Made by a program: the position numbers and the translations under genes. From assembly GCF_036173105.1 (NCBI RefSeq), contig NZ_CP108053.1, positions 1,178,001-1,242,000 on the forward strand: a DNA stretch of 64,000 bases, given 5' to 3'. Shown one piece after another: positions 1 through 8,154 of this stretch; within the stretch, counting starts at the first letter, position 1, and each line of letters starts with the position of its first letter. The notes below the pieces were generated by a model. It was not told where the DNA came from. It did no database searches and was given only the letters and a program-made list of their open reading frames with translations. Source of the DNA: Streptomyces sp. NBC_00287 (lineage in GTDB: Bacteria; Actinomycetota; Actinomycetes; Streptomycetales; Streptomycetaceae).

Positions 1-99
1 GCGCACGCGAAGGGACTGCCGCCCTTGAATGAGCACAAACCCGTCGTCGACCAGCGTCGAGGAAACAGTCTCGAGGAGACGCACAACACCTTCGGACAT
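1..99 (-). CDS. Start of an unidentified gene, cut by the window edge
   Basis: Only the first 33 codons are inside the window. The ATG lies 12 bases after the stop of the radical SAM gene and is preceded by GAGG five bases upstream, so it looks like the next gene of the same minus-strand operon. The visible protein begins MSEGVVRLLETVSSTLVDDG and reads without a stop to the edge. It is too short to name a family. Its position makes it a candidate tailoring or export step of the putative peptide pathway, which is inference from context only. Confidence 0.55.
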   Translation of the reverse strand, partial: MSEGVVRLLETVSSTLVDDGFVLIQGRQSLRVR

Positions 100-111
100 C
101 CGGACCTCGCA

Positions 112-2040
112 CTATTCCTCTACCGGCATTACGATGCCCGCATCAATAAGATTCCCCAGGAGCTTTCCGGCTTGGCGGCCTAGCCTCGTGACTTCCTGGA
201 AATCCGAGAAACTAAACCGCCGACCATCTACCAGGGGTTCGACAAGTCCATCGATCCGGTGGGATATCCGGGCCACTTCTCGCCGTCGCACCTGTGTGAC
301 GGTGAGAAGCTCAGCGTAAACATGCCAGTCGAACTCCTCGACAGCGAAACGGAACATACGACTGGGCCGGTCCTCGACGAGTTGCGGCGAGGCTACCTGT
401 ACAGATTCCGACGAGGTCGCGCCTTCGGCGCGCTCGCGGTTCAGTTCCCGGGAGAATCTGTTATAGACCTCATGGACTTGCATGCGCTCGTGGGGCGTCA
501 TCGCTGGATCGACCAGCCCCGCGTTGTTAAGTGTGTACTGGGCCTGGCCGCCGATGAGTGAACTCGCTTCGACTATCAGACCAAAGTTCTCTGGCGAACG
601 GCCAACCTTGGATGATTTCGTGGCCTCGAACGGGAATACCGACACTGAATCGATGCAGTCGCTGTACTGCTTGATATCACTCAGTGCACTGATCGCTTCT
701 TCATACGTAGTCGACGGCAGGTCCGGGATCAGGTTGATTCCCAGCTTGATTCCGGTATCGCGAGCCTCTCTAAGGAAGCGAATATTCTCCTCGCGATCCG
801 CGGATTTATGCACGAGCTTCAACACTCGACTGACCATGGTTTCCATACCGATGATCAGCGCGGTACACCCCGCGTCTGCCATTAGCTGGAGCAGCTCGGC
901 GTCGAAGCGCCGGTCAACCATGGCAAAGGAGTCCCATTGGAACCGCAGTTCGCGCGCCAACAGGGCACTGCTCATCCGTCGAGCAAAAGCCGGAGGTATC
1001 GACTCCGTAACGAGGGTGAACTTAGTGGCGCCATAGCGGCGGTTGAGTTCGATCATCTCCTCAACGACTGCATTCGGTTGGCGCCCCCGGTATGGCGGGC
1101 TCCCGTCGTAGAGTTCGACGAAGTCGCAGTAGTCGCACTTCCCCCAATAGCAGCCACGAGCCTGTGTGACGCTGAAGACCGGCTCCGGAATACGGCGGAG
1201 TATGTCCTCGTCGTACCGAGGACATACGAGTTCAGACATCCGAAGCCCCGGGCCAGGCGGGACAACAGTAAAAGCCCCACCTTCGTCAATGAAGGTGCAA
1301 CCGGCGACATCGGCAGGAACCCAGATTTCAGATGCGGTCTGCTGCGCCAGCTTCAGCAATGGCATCTCGCCATCAAAGCGAACTACGGCATCAACAGCTC
1401 GGTTCGACCGTAGAAGCCGCTCAAGGTCGTCGTCGTCCATCAAGCTTAGGGCCGGGCCCCCAAGGATGATGCGTCCGGAGAACCCGGCTGCGCGTGCTGC
1501 CTCCGCCATCAAAAGGGCAGGGATGATTTGCGGCCCCATGGGGACGGAAATACCCAATAGGCGGACGCTCTGGGGCAACACGACGTCCCATCGACGGGAC
1601 TGCATGAACCTGGAGTGCCACTGCCTAGCCCACTCCGACGCTTCAGTGTGCGCCAGCCCGAATAGCTCCTCGGGCGTCGGGTCGAGGAGGAAGGGACGGG
1701 CTATTTCCTCCATGACGTAGCCAAGAGGGGCAGTCCGACCGAAATGAAAGACCCCATGTGCGTCAATCAGCTGGTCGGCGTTATTCTGAGCCCATCGGGC
1801 CAGGGCTGCGGGCAGGCTGTCCGGAGCCACGTTTGGAGCAACGCCCGTAGCCAAATCCGACAACGCACCCGCGGCCAGAATGAATTCTGCAAATTCCGCG
1901 TTAAGGTCCGCCTGTCGAGAGATGACGCCGTGTTTGAGCAACCACCCGTCCAGCATCGCCAGTGAGGGGTAGTAGCCGCCCAGGCTCGTCTCGACCAACG
2001 GTGGGAAGACCAATGAGACTGTGGGATCCACCGTCATCAT
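112..2040 (-). CDS. B12-binding-type radical SAM enzyme
   Basis: Predicted 642-residue radical SAM enzyme. Residues about 8-260 look like the Rossmann-type cobalamin-binding domain found ahead of the radical SAM barrel in this class. The cluster motif is C297-YWGK-C302-DY-C305, a CX4CX2C spacing one residue longer than the usual CX3CX2C. Barrel features follow, including the stretch TALIIGMET near residue 390. Class B enzymes of this build usually do C-methylation or other radical chemistry at unactivated carbons, and some act on ribosomal peptides. The ATG overlaps the stop of the upstream oxygenase gene (ATGA), so the two are translationally coupled. Fold assignment is firm; the substrate is unknown, and the acidic peptide at the head of the operon is the best candidate. 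Confidence 0.85.
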   Translation of the reverse strand: MMTVDPTVSLVFPPLVETSLGGYYPSLAMLDGWLLKHGVISRQADLNAEFAEFILAAGALSDLATGVAPNVAPDSLPAALARWAQNNADQLIDAHGVFHFGRTAPLGYVMEEIARPFLLDPTPEELFGLAHTEASEWARQWHSRFMQSRRWDVVLPQSVRLLGISVPMGPQIIPALLMAEAARAAGFSGRIILGGPALSLMDDDDLERLLRSNRAVDAVVRFDGEMPLLKLAQQTASEIWVPADVAGCTFIDEGGAFTVVPPGPGLRMSELVCPRYDEDILRRIPEPVFSVTQARGCYWGKCDYCDFVELYDGSPPYRGRQPNAVVEEMIELNRRYGATKFTLVTESIPPAFARRMSSALLARELRFQWDSFAMVDRRFDAELLQLMADAGCTALIIGMETMVSRVLKLVHKSADREENIRFLREARDTGIKLGINLIPDLPSTTYEEAISALSDIKQYSDCIDSVSVFPFEATKSSKVGRSPENFGLIVEASSLIGGQAQYTLNNAGLVDPAMTPHERMQVHEVYNRFSRELNRERAEGATSSESVQVASPQLVEDRPSRMFRFAVEEFDWHVYAELLTVTQVRRREVARISHRIDGLVEPLVDGRRFSFSDFQEVTRLGRQAGKLLGNLIDAGIVMPVEE

Positions 2041-2783
2041 CCCTCCCCCCGGGCACGGTTTTGCCCGACACTGATAGTGAGCCGCCCACGGCCAACCCCT
2101 TGGAACTCCTCCACCCAGTGGAATGAGTCCTTCTGGATAGGGAGGATCGACACCGAATTGAAGAGAGGATCTACGTACGAGACTTCGCCTTCTTCGTTCC
2201 GATAACCGAGACGGCCGCCGGAACCCACGGCATAATGCGGGTCAAGGTAGAAGTTGACAGCGAAGACGCGTTCTTCGATGCGGTCCTGGTGCTCACCAAG
2301 ACAGTCCCCCGCACTGTAAGCAGCCAACTCGAAAGTACCCCTGTCATCGAGTTCGACTCCGGTCGCAGCCGAAAGCCATGCAGTCAAGGGCCCACCTAGA
2401 GTGGAGAACGCGAGGATCTGCTCCAGCGTCCTTCGGTTCCGGTCGGTAAGCACTCCGCTGTGGAGGGCCTTCTCTAGGTTCGAGCCGCCGGCCAGCCAGC
2501 TACGGGCCCACTTGAGTGGGCTCTTTTCCCACTCCTCTTCAGTGACTGCACGATCGGAGTCCGCACCATCGTAGATGCGACAAAAGCGGGTCCACACGGG
2601 CAGCGTAGCAAGGAGATCAGCCAGACGTGCCGCCCATTGTTCCTTCAGAAAATCTACCAGATGAAGCGGCTTCGACGGAACGGACTCATGCCAGTTGGAG
2701 ACCTCCTTCAATGCCTGCTCGGTCATATAGGCAGCATCTATAAAATGCCGGGCCTGATCCATTTTCGTCTGATTGACAATCAC
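2037..2783 (-). CDS. 2-oxoglutarate/Fe(II)-dependent oxygenase
   Basis: A 248-residue protein with a C-terminal 2OG-Fe(II) oxygenase fold of the prolyl-4-hydroxylase type. Visible iron ligands are H165 and D167 in GEHQD and H222 in SFHWVEEF, with R234 in GRGRLTISV placed to bind 2-oxoglutarate. These enzymes hydroxylate, desaturate or cyclise a side chain while oxidising 2-oxoglutarate to succinate. The GTG start sits one base after the TGA of the solute-binding-like gene, and the stop overlaps the radical SAM start, so the three genes form one transcript. A later ATG at 2762 is an alternative start. The natural substrate is unknown; a peptide is suggested by context. Confidence 0.85.
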   Translation of the reverse strand: MIVNQTKMDQARHFIDAAYMTEQALKEVSNWHESVPSKPLHLVDFLKEQWAARLADLLATLPVWTRFCRIYDGADSDRAVTEEEWEKSPLKWARSWLAGGSNLEKALHSGVLTDRNRRTLEQILAFSTLGGPLTAWLSAATGVELDDRGTFELAAYSAGDCLGEHQDRIEERVFAVNFYLDPHYAVGSGGRLGYRNEEGEVSYVDPLFNSVSILPIQKDSFHWVEEFQGVGRGRLTISVGQNRARGEG

Positions 2784-2784
2784 T

Positions 2785-4125
2785 TCACTGCCCCTTCGCG
2801 TAGCTCTCCACCCGAATAGCCCCCATGCCCGTGAAAGATATATGTGACCAGCTGGGGTCGATCAGGAATTTTGAAATAGTCTGAGTGAGCGGTATCCTAG
2901 GAATTACTTCACGCAAACGGCGACTGGCGGCATTCCAACACTCTCCCTGACCGTCACGAACAGCCGCCGCAGATTCCAGAATTTCATCCAGTCGCGCGTC
3001 GGAAAATTCGGCCCCTCGTGCGGCAGTACCCCTGGAATGCCAAGGCATCAGAGCCGCAGCCGGATGTTCGAACTCTGGAACCGTGAGAGTGTAGGCGAGG
3101 GCGAAATTTGAACTCGCCATCCTGCGCGCATATTGCGGTAGCGACAACGCCTCAGGATGCAGGCTTACCCCGAATTCACTTCGAATTGTGCTCACGACCG
3201 CGGAAACGATGCCTCCGTTGGGCGGGAAGTCGGCATAGATGATGCGGTTTGCCTTAGTAAGAGCCTTGCGAATCTTCCTTTTCGTTGCTTGATCTGGTGT
3301 TTTCTCTGCGTGAAGTGATTCTGGATGGCCGATCAGTAGATCTGGTGCCACATCCGCCAGTCTCCTGCAGTCGAGCACCCTCGCAATACCTATTCTCAAT
3401 TCAGCATCTGAACGCAGCGATGCTGAATGGGCGCCGAATTCAAGGTTTCCGAATATGGACAGAGCGCGTGAAGTGAGCCGGGGGTGATCACGCAGCTCCT
3501 GTGCCGCCACCTGCCCAAGCCCTGTGGTCGAGGTCATGTCCAATTCTCCGCGTTCGAAGAGCGCGAGCGCGTGATCATTGTCCTTGATCACCCGCATCTC
3601 AACACTGTCCGGAAAGCGCCCCTGGGATATTGCTTCATTAGGCGTGAGAATATAGGAGTCCTTTTCTTGGCGGGTCAGGAAGAAAGGCGCGATTCGCCCC
3701 TCTGTTCCACCTTGAGGAGGGGGCGACACATAGGGTAGGCCAAGCAGGTGGGGGAGAAACGTCACAGGGCGGGACAGGGCGATCCGTATGGATCTGCCCT
3801 GAACAGAAACCTGAGTGTGCAGCGGAAATGGGATGTGCCCTCGCCGATACCCGAAGCCGTTCGGGGAAAAGTACCCTCGTATCGCGTGCGCGATCTGCTC
3901 GACATCTGCCTTGGTTGTGACACCGTAGGTCGAACGCACTACGAGTTCCCATGCAGTGTCTGAGTGGTGGTACAACGAGCCGAGAGACACATCGATCTCA
4001 CCGGTTCGGCACGCACGGAAAACAGGGGCCACTAGATGGTGACTTAGGAAGTACCCGTTGTGATCAACCGGGCGACGCCATTCTGAATGCAACGGAGGCG
4101 CGTCCAGCGCAATTCTCAAATTCAT
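2785..4125 (-). CDS. Family-5 solute-binding-like protein without a signal peptide
   Basis: About 446 residues resembling extracellular solute-binding proteins of family 5 (oligopeptide/dipeptide binding type), with the alternating small-domain and ligand-domain pattern and a stretch near residue 175 (MRVIKDNDHALALFERGELD) typical of the hinge region. Unlike transporter subunits it has no lipobox or hydrophobic N-terminus, and no permease or ATPase is adjacent. It may therefore work in the cytoplasm, for example by presenting a peptide to the enzymes. I chose the ATG at 4125 because an upstream GTG at 4164 lies inside a hairpin; a GTG at 4128 is also possible. The cytoplasmic role is inference. 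Confidence 0.65.
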   Translation of the reverse strand: MNLRIALDAPPLHSEWRRPVDHNGYFLSHHLVAPVFRACRTGEIDVSLGSLYHHSDTAWELVVRSTYGVTTKADVEQIAHAIRGYFSPNGFGYRRGHIPFPLHTQVSVQGRSIRIALSRPVTFLPHLLGLPYVSPPPQGGTEGRIAPFFLTRQEKDSYILTPNEAISQGRFPDSVEMRVIKDNDHALALFERGELDMTSTTGLGQVAAQELRDHPRLTSRALSIFGNLEFGAHSASLRSDAELRIGIARVLDCRRLADVAPDLLIGHPESLHAEKTPDQATKRKIRKALTKANRIIYADFPPNGGIVSAVVSTIRSEFGVSLHPEALSLPQYARRMASSNFALAYTLTVPEFEHPAAALMPWHSRGTAARGAEFSDARLDEILESAAAVRDGQGECWNAASRRLREVIPRIPLTQTISKFLIDPSWSHISFTGMGAIRVESYAKGQ

Positions 4126-4138
4126 CACCCAACGACCT

Positions 4139-4164
4139 GTGCCCGACAGTGCCCTGCCGGGCAC
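4139..4164 (-). promoter_or_regulatory. Hairpin between the small peptide gene and the enzyme genes
   Basis: A 7-base-pair perfect stem (GTGCCCG / CGGGCAC) with a 12-base loop lies between the stop of the 43-residue peptide and the solute-binding-like gene. There is no T-run. A hairpin here could act as a partial terminator or RNA-stabilising element that lets the peptide be made in excess over the enzymes, a layout common in ribosomal peptide operons. The structure is seen; the function is inferred. Confidence 0.45.
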
Positions 4165-4178
4165 ACGCCATAAAATGT

Positions 4179-4310
4179 CTAGCTCCTGTGCACAACCTCG
4201 AGCACGTCACCAAGCCGCTCGCGGTCAAACTCAAGCTCGAAGTCGCTCAGCTCCTCCGTCTCGGAGGCGATTTCCGCCCGAACGTCATCTTCCATGATGG
4301 TGGGTTCCAT
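4179..4310 (-). CDS. Acidic 43-residue peptide, candidate modification precursor
   Basis: A short open frame that leads the radical SAM/oxygenase operon. It starts at an ATG nine bases after a good ribosome binding site (AGAAGGG) and runs 43 codons to TAG. The peptide begins MEPTIMEDDVRAEIA, has a very acidic middle (ETEELSDFELEFD) and ends GDVLEVVHRS. About a third of residues are Asp or Glu, there is no Cys, and Ser and Thr are scarce at the C-terminus. Acidic, helix-forming leaders of this kind are typical of RiPP precursors, and the tail from about residue 33 would be the core. The gene is followed by a hairpin and then the enzyme genes. It is not a recognised precursor family, so precursor identity is inference. 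Confidence 0.5.
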   Translation of the reverse strand: MEPTIMEDDVRAEIASETEELSDFELEFDRERLGDVLEVVHRS

Positions 4311-4396
4311 GCCCGCAATCCCTTCTTTAGAAGCCTTGGCTTCACGGTTTCAGGACTCATCCGTCCGGTTCCATGCAACAGGAAAGAGAACCACCG

Positions 4397-4413
4397 GATG
4401 ATCAGTGATCATC
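4397..4413. promoter_or_regulatory. 17-base palindrome upstream of the peptide operon
   Basis: GATGATCA-G-TGATCATC is a perfect 8-base inverted repeat with a one-base spacer, 87 bases upstream of the small peptide start. Its size and symmetry fit the operator of a homodimeric helix-turn-helix repressor. No regulator gene lies next to it, so the cognate protein is unknown. Confidence 0.5.
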
Positions 4414-4890
4414 ACAGCCGTTAAAGCGCGCGTCAAGGGCCGGATTCCGGTCATTTCAAGCAGGATGGCGGGGCTTCGAGCGGCGCCTCGCCATCTCAGG
4501 TGCCCGATTGGGGCTGGTTTGAATGTAAATCATCGCAAGCTCTTGAATACTCCACTTTCCGGCACAGTAGCCAAGCTGTCCCCCTTGTGATTAGAACCTC
4601 TTCAGCGGTGCCGACAAGGGATGAGGATGGCTTTGGCTATTGACTTCATGCGGTTCGGGCCAAGCGGGCATGACGGGGGATCCATCAGGACCTGAACCGT
4701 GCCGCGCCGCCGGTGCCCGCGCCGTGGACGACGCGCGGCTGACGGGAAGTCCTCTACGTCACCGGTAGGGCGTCCGACATGACCTGGCTCCCTCGCAGCA
4801 GCCATGACTTACTGGCCCTCACAATGCCTCTGGACGTGTCGGTGGGTGATCAGGCAGACGGCGAGTCCGAGGAAGACACCTCACGACCCC
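4414..4890. other. Intergenic stretch without a convincing gene
   Basis: This interval separates the peptide operon from the IS110 remnant. I see no open frame with plausible codon use. The lower-GC part around 4500-4590 may hold the operon promoter, while 4600-4890 looks like degraded mobile-element flank. The end nearest 4890 includes the bases just after the IS110 transposase stop. Confidence 0.4.
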
Positions 4891-4896
4891 AAGTCG

Positions 4897-5620
4897 TCAA
4901 GCCGCAGCGGCCACGGCAGTTGGGAATGCGGTGTTCTCCTCAAACAGTTCGCGTCGCTGGAGGCAGTGGAACATCTGTCCGAGCATGCGGTTGAAGAGGT
5001 TGCGCTGGGCGGCAGCGTGCCAGTCCCCGTGCTCGTCGCGGCGGCGACGGTAGTGGGCCATGGCTCCGGGCGAGGCCCGGAGGGCGGAGAAGGCCCAGAG
5101 GTAGCCGACGTGGTTGAGGCGGTCGTTCTTGACCCAGCGGCGGGTGCTGCTGGACTTCTTGCCGGAGGCCCGGGTGATGGGCGAGGAGCCGGCGTATGCC
5201 TTCAGGCCGCGGGCGTCGACGAAACGGCTGCGGTCGTCCCCGATCTCAGCGAGCACCCGGGCGCCGAGCTGGACGCCGAGGCCGGGAAAACTGAGGATGA
5301 TCTCAGCGTCCGGATCCTGAGGGAAAGCTTCCTCCACCGCCTGGGCGAGGTCGTCGGTAGCCGTGCAGGCGGCCTGGAGCTGGACCAGGAGGGCGAGCAT
5401 CTGCTTGCCGAGGGCGTCCTCGACGAGGGCAGGATAGTGGGTGCAGTCCTCGCGGAAGACCTCACGAAGGGCGTTCGGTCTCGGCTTCGATGCCGCGTTG
5501 GCGGCCGGCTCGCTTGAGGGCGGCTTGGAGCTGGGCGCGAGTCAGCCGAGCAGCTCGCGTGGGAGTTGGAGCCAGTTTGAGGACTTCGTGGGCTGTCCGT
5601 CACGCCGTCAGAGGGCACTG
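4897..5620 (-). pseudogene. IS110-family transposase remnant, frameshifted and 5'-truncated
   Basis: The frame from 5400 down to 4897 encodes the C-terminal transposase_20 region of IS110/IS1110 elements, with typical text such as ILSFPGLGVQLGARVLAEIGDD and GSSPITRASGKK. Upstream residues such as LTRAQLQAALKRAGRQRG are in another frame and end at a TGA near 5470. An extra C in the run near 5476 explains the shift. The N-terminal catalytic DEDD half is missing, so the element cannot encode its own transposase. The remnant predates the adjacent IS21 and IS256 insertions, which landed beside it. Confidence 0.8.
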
Positions 5621-5892
5621 CCCGCAGAGCCAGCGAGGGCAACGCTCTGGCCGTTGCGGCTGACCGCCATGGCTCGGGCTGCGCCCTACAGGCCGTCCGG
5701 CTTCTCGGTGGGCAACAAGCGGATGCTGTTCACCAATCTGGGCAGTTCGTAGCGCTACACCTCTCTAATGTCCGCGTACAAATGAACGTGCACCACCTCG
5801 TACGGATGAGAGTGCACCAAAGTTGATGCGGTGACGGGTGGGTGCCGCGAGTCTTCTGTCGTCGGTTTCGGGGTGGCAGAGGGGCGGCTGAG

Positions 5893-7311
5893 GTGGTCTT
5901 GGACCCGCATCGCTGGCTGGAGTTGAGGCGGTTCCGCGGTCTGTACGAGTCCGGCGCGATGAGCCTGCGGGAGATCGCCAAGGAGACCGGACTGAACCGC
6001 CGCACGGTCACGAAGTACTTGTCGGGCGAGGCTCCCGTCGCGCCGCCGAAACGGACGGCCGAGGGACGGCAGCATCGGCGGGCAGTCGATGAGGTCGCCC
6101 CGCTCATCGACGCGATGCTCAACTCGGAGATCCTTCTGAAGGCATCCGTGATCCACGAGCGCCTGGCCTCGGAGTACGGGGTCACCATCAACTACCAGCG
6201 GGTCAAGATCTATCTCCAGGAGGCCCGGCCCCGCATCGCCGAGGAACTCGGCATCAGCCCGGGCGAACTGGCGGGCCTGCACCGACGGTTCGAGGTGATC
6301 CCAGGCGCCCAGGCCCAGGTCGACTGGGGCGACGAAGGCAAGATCCTCGCCCACGTCGGGATCCCGAAGGTCTACTCGTTCCACATGACGCTGTCCTACT
6401 CACGCGATCCGTTCTGCTGCTTCACCACCAGCCAGGACCTGGCGAGTTTCTTCGACTGCCACCGGGCCGCGTTCGCACACTTCGGCGGGGTGCCGATGAC
6501 GATCGTCTACGACCGCACCAAAACCGTCGTGCGCCGGCACGTCGCGCCGGGCGAGGCGGTCCCGCTGCACCCGGAAGCCGTCGCGTTCTCCGGGCACTAC
6601 GACTTCGACATCGACGTCCTGGCCGCCTACCGGCCCCAGGGCAAGGGACGGGTCGAGCGCCAGGTGTTGATCGTCCGCGACCATGTGCTGTCCGGACGGG
6701 CTTTCTCCTCGATCGACGAGATGAATGCCGCCTTCGCGGCCTGGGTGCCGCTGCGGCGGGCGAAGGTGCACGGCACCCACGGCGAGATCATCGGCCACCG
6801 GGCAGTGCGGGATCACGTGGCCCTGCGGCCACTGCCGCCGACTCCGTATGCGGTCGCCCAGCGGCATCTGCGGCACGTCGGAAAGGACTGCCTGGTCGCC
6901 TTCGACGCGAACCTCTACTCCGTGCCCGCCCGCAAGGTCCGCCCACGCCAGCTGGTCGAGATCCGGGCGACCAGGTCGCAGGTCACACTGCACTCCACTG
7001 TCCCGGGCGCCGACGGGGAAACTCTGCTGGCTGCCCATCCGAGGGCGGTCGGCCGCGGCGCCCGGGTCGTGGACGAGAGGCACTGGGACGGCTTGCCCAC
7101 CGGAGCCGGACGCCGCGTCACCACCGGCGATGTCTTGCCCCCGCCCCGCCGTGACCAGCCTCTGGGGCCCGAGGCCGGTCCGCTGCAAGCCCTGTTGAAC
7201 AGGGCCGCTGCCGCCAGTGTCGAGGTCGGCCGCCGCCCGCTGTCCGTCTATGACGAACTGACCGGCACCCGCCCCTTCACCACCAACCAAGCGACGAGGA
7301 AACCCTCTTGA
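5893..7311 (+). CDS. istA: IS21 transposase IstA
   Basis: DDE transposase of about 472 residues. It opens with LDPHRWLELRRFRGLYESG, the usual start of IS21 IstA, followed by a helix-turn-helix (LREIAKETGLNRRTVTKYL). The catalytic acids lie in AQVDWGDEG, IVYDRTKTV and KGRVERQ. I chose the GTG at 5893 because it matches family N-termini; an upstream in-frame GTG at 5842 would add 17 residues. The stop overlaps the istB start (TTGA), so the pair is coupled. It cuts and joins DNA at the element ends with help from IstB. Confidence 0.9.
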   Translation: MVLDPHRWLELRRFRGLYESGAMSLREIAKETGLNRRTVTKYLSGEAPVAPPKRTAEGRQHRRAVDEVAPLIDAMLNSEILLKASVIHERLASEYGVTINYQRVKIYLQEARPRIAEELGISPGELAGLHRRFEVIPGAQAQVDWGDEGKILAHVGIPKVYSFHMTLSYSRDPFCCFTTSQDLASFFDCHRAAFAHFGGVPMTIVYDRTKTVVRRHVAPGEAVPLHPEAVAFSGHYDFDIDVLAAYRPQGKGRVERQVLIVRDHVLSGRAFSSIDEMNAAFAAWVPLRRAKVHGTHGEIIGHRAVRDHVALRPLPPTPYAVAQRHLRHVGKDCLVAFDANLYSVPARKVRPRQLVEIRATRSQVTLHSTVPGADGETLLAAHPRAVGRGARVVDERHWDGLPTGAGRRVTTGDVLPPPRRDQPLGPEAGPLQALLNRAAAASVEVGRRPLSVYDELTGTRPFTTNQATRKPS

Positions 7312-8078
7312 GCCAGCTGACCGGCAACCGCATCCGCACCACGGCCGGCAAGCTCGGCCTGCCTCATCTCGCGGAGACCATCAACGAGTTCACCCGCCGG
7401 GCCGACGAGGCGAAGATGGGCTACCTCGACTTCCTCGACCTGGTCCTCTCCGAGGAACTCGCCGTCCGTGAGGACCGCCGGTTCCGCAGCGGACTGCGGA
7501 CCTCGAAGCTCCCGCACCACAAGACGCTGGATGAGTACGACTTCTCCTTCCAGCCCGACCTCGACCCGCGCAAGGTCAAGGACCTCGCCACCCTCTCGTT
7601 CGTCGAGGCCAAGGCCAACGCGGCTCTGCTGGGGCCGCCCGGGGTCGGCAAGACGCATATCGCCGTCGCCCTGGCGGTCGCGGCCTGCCGGGCCGGCTAC
7701 TCGATCTACTTCACGACCCTCGACGACATGGTCCGCAACCTCAAGACCGCCGAGGCCGCCGGACGGCTGGTCAACAAGCTCGGCACCTACCTGCGGCCCA
7801 GCGTCCTCGTGGTCGATGAGGTCGGCTACCAACCCCTCGAACGCGCCGAGGCGAACCTGGTCTTCCAGGTGATCTCCAAGCGTTACGAGAAGGGCTCGGT
7901 CATCCTGACCTCGAACAAGACCTTCAGCGAATGGGGCCAGGTCTTCGGCGACGAGGTCCTCGCCACCGCCATCCTCGACCGCCTCCTGCACCACTGCGAA
8001 GTCGTCTCCATCAACGGCAACAGCTACCGGCTGAAGAACCGCCTTCAAGCTATCGAGCGGGACACCGACGTGGCCTGA
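7308..8078 (+). CDS. istB: IS21 helper ATPase IstB
   Basis: A 256-residue DnaC-like AAA+ ATPase. Walker A is GPPGVGKTHIA near residue 107, Walker B is VLVVDEVGY near residue 167, and a later Asn/arginine-finger region includes LTSNKTFSEWG. IstB assembles on target DNA and directs IstA to it. It starts with TTG inside the istA stop codon. No damage is visible. Confidence 0.92.
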   Translation: MSQLTGNRIRTTAGKLGLPHLAETINEFTRRADEAKMGYLDFLDLVLSEELAVREDRRFRSGLRTSKLPHHKTLDEYDFSFQPDLDPRKVKDLATLSFVEAKANAALLGPPGVGKTHIAVALAVAACRAGYSIYFTTLDDMVRNLKTAEAAGRLVNKLGTYLRPSVLVVDEVGYQPLERAEANLVFQVISKRYEKGSVILTSNKTFSEWGQVFGDEVLATAILDRLLHHCEVVSINGNSYRLKNRLQAIERDTDVA

Positions 8079-8154
8079 GCAGTGGTGCACATAACTCTGT
8101 ACTTGATGGTGCACTCAGACGAGTACGGGGACATCTAATGCCGTTGCGCATGAT

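Larger units (their letters stand above)
5769..8133. mobile_element. Complete IS21-family insertion sequence with target duplication
   Basis: A 2,365-bp element with istA and istB. The left end starts TGTCCGCGTAC and the reverse complement of the right end starts TGTCCCCGTAC; each end also carries two internal GTGCACCA repeats, as expected for IS21 multiple terminal repeats. The direct repeat TCTAA lies on both sides (5764-5768 and 8134-8138). An intact duplication and intact genes suggest a recent, possibly active insertion. Confidence 0.88.

Noticed and set aside
4250..4360. Basic 36-codon frame (starts MSPETVKPRLL) overlapping the acidic peptide
   Set aside because: It lacks a clear ribosome binding site and overlaps the acidic frame, which has one; kept only as an alternative reading.
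4602..4805. Short minus-strand frame upstream of the peptide operon
   Set aside because: Arg/Pro-rich text with no start signal and no family pattern.
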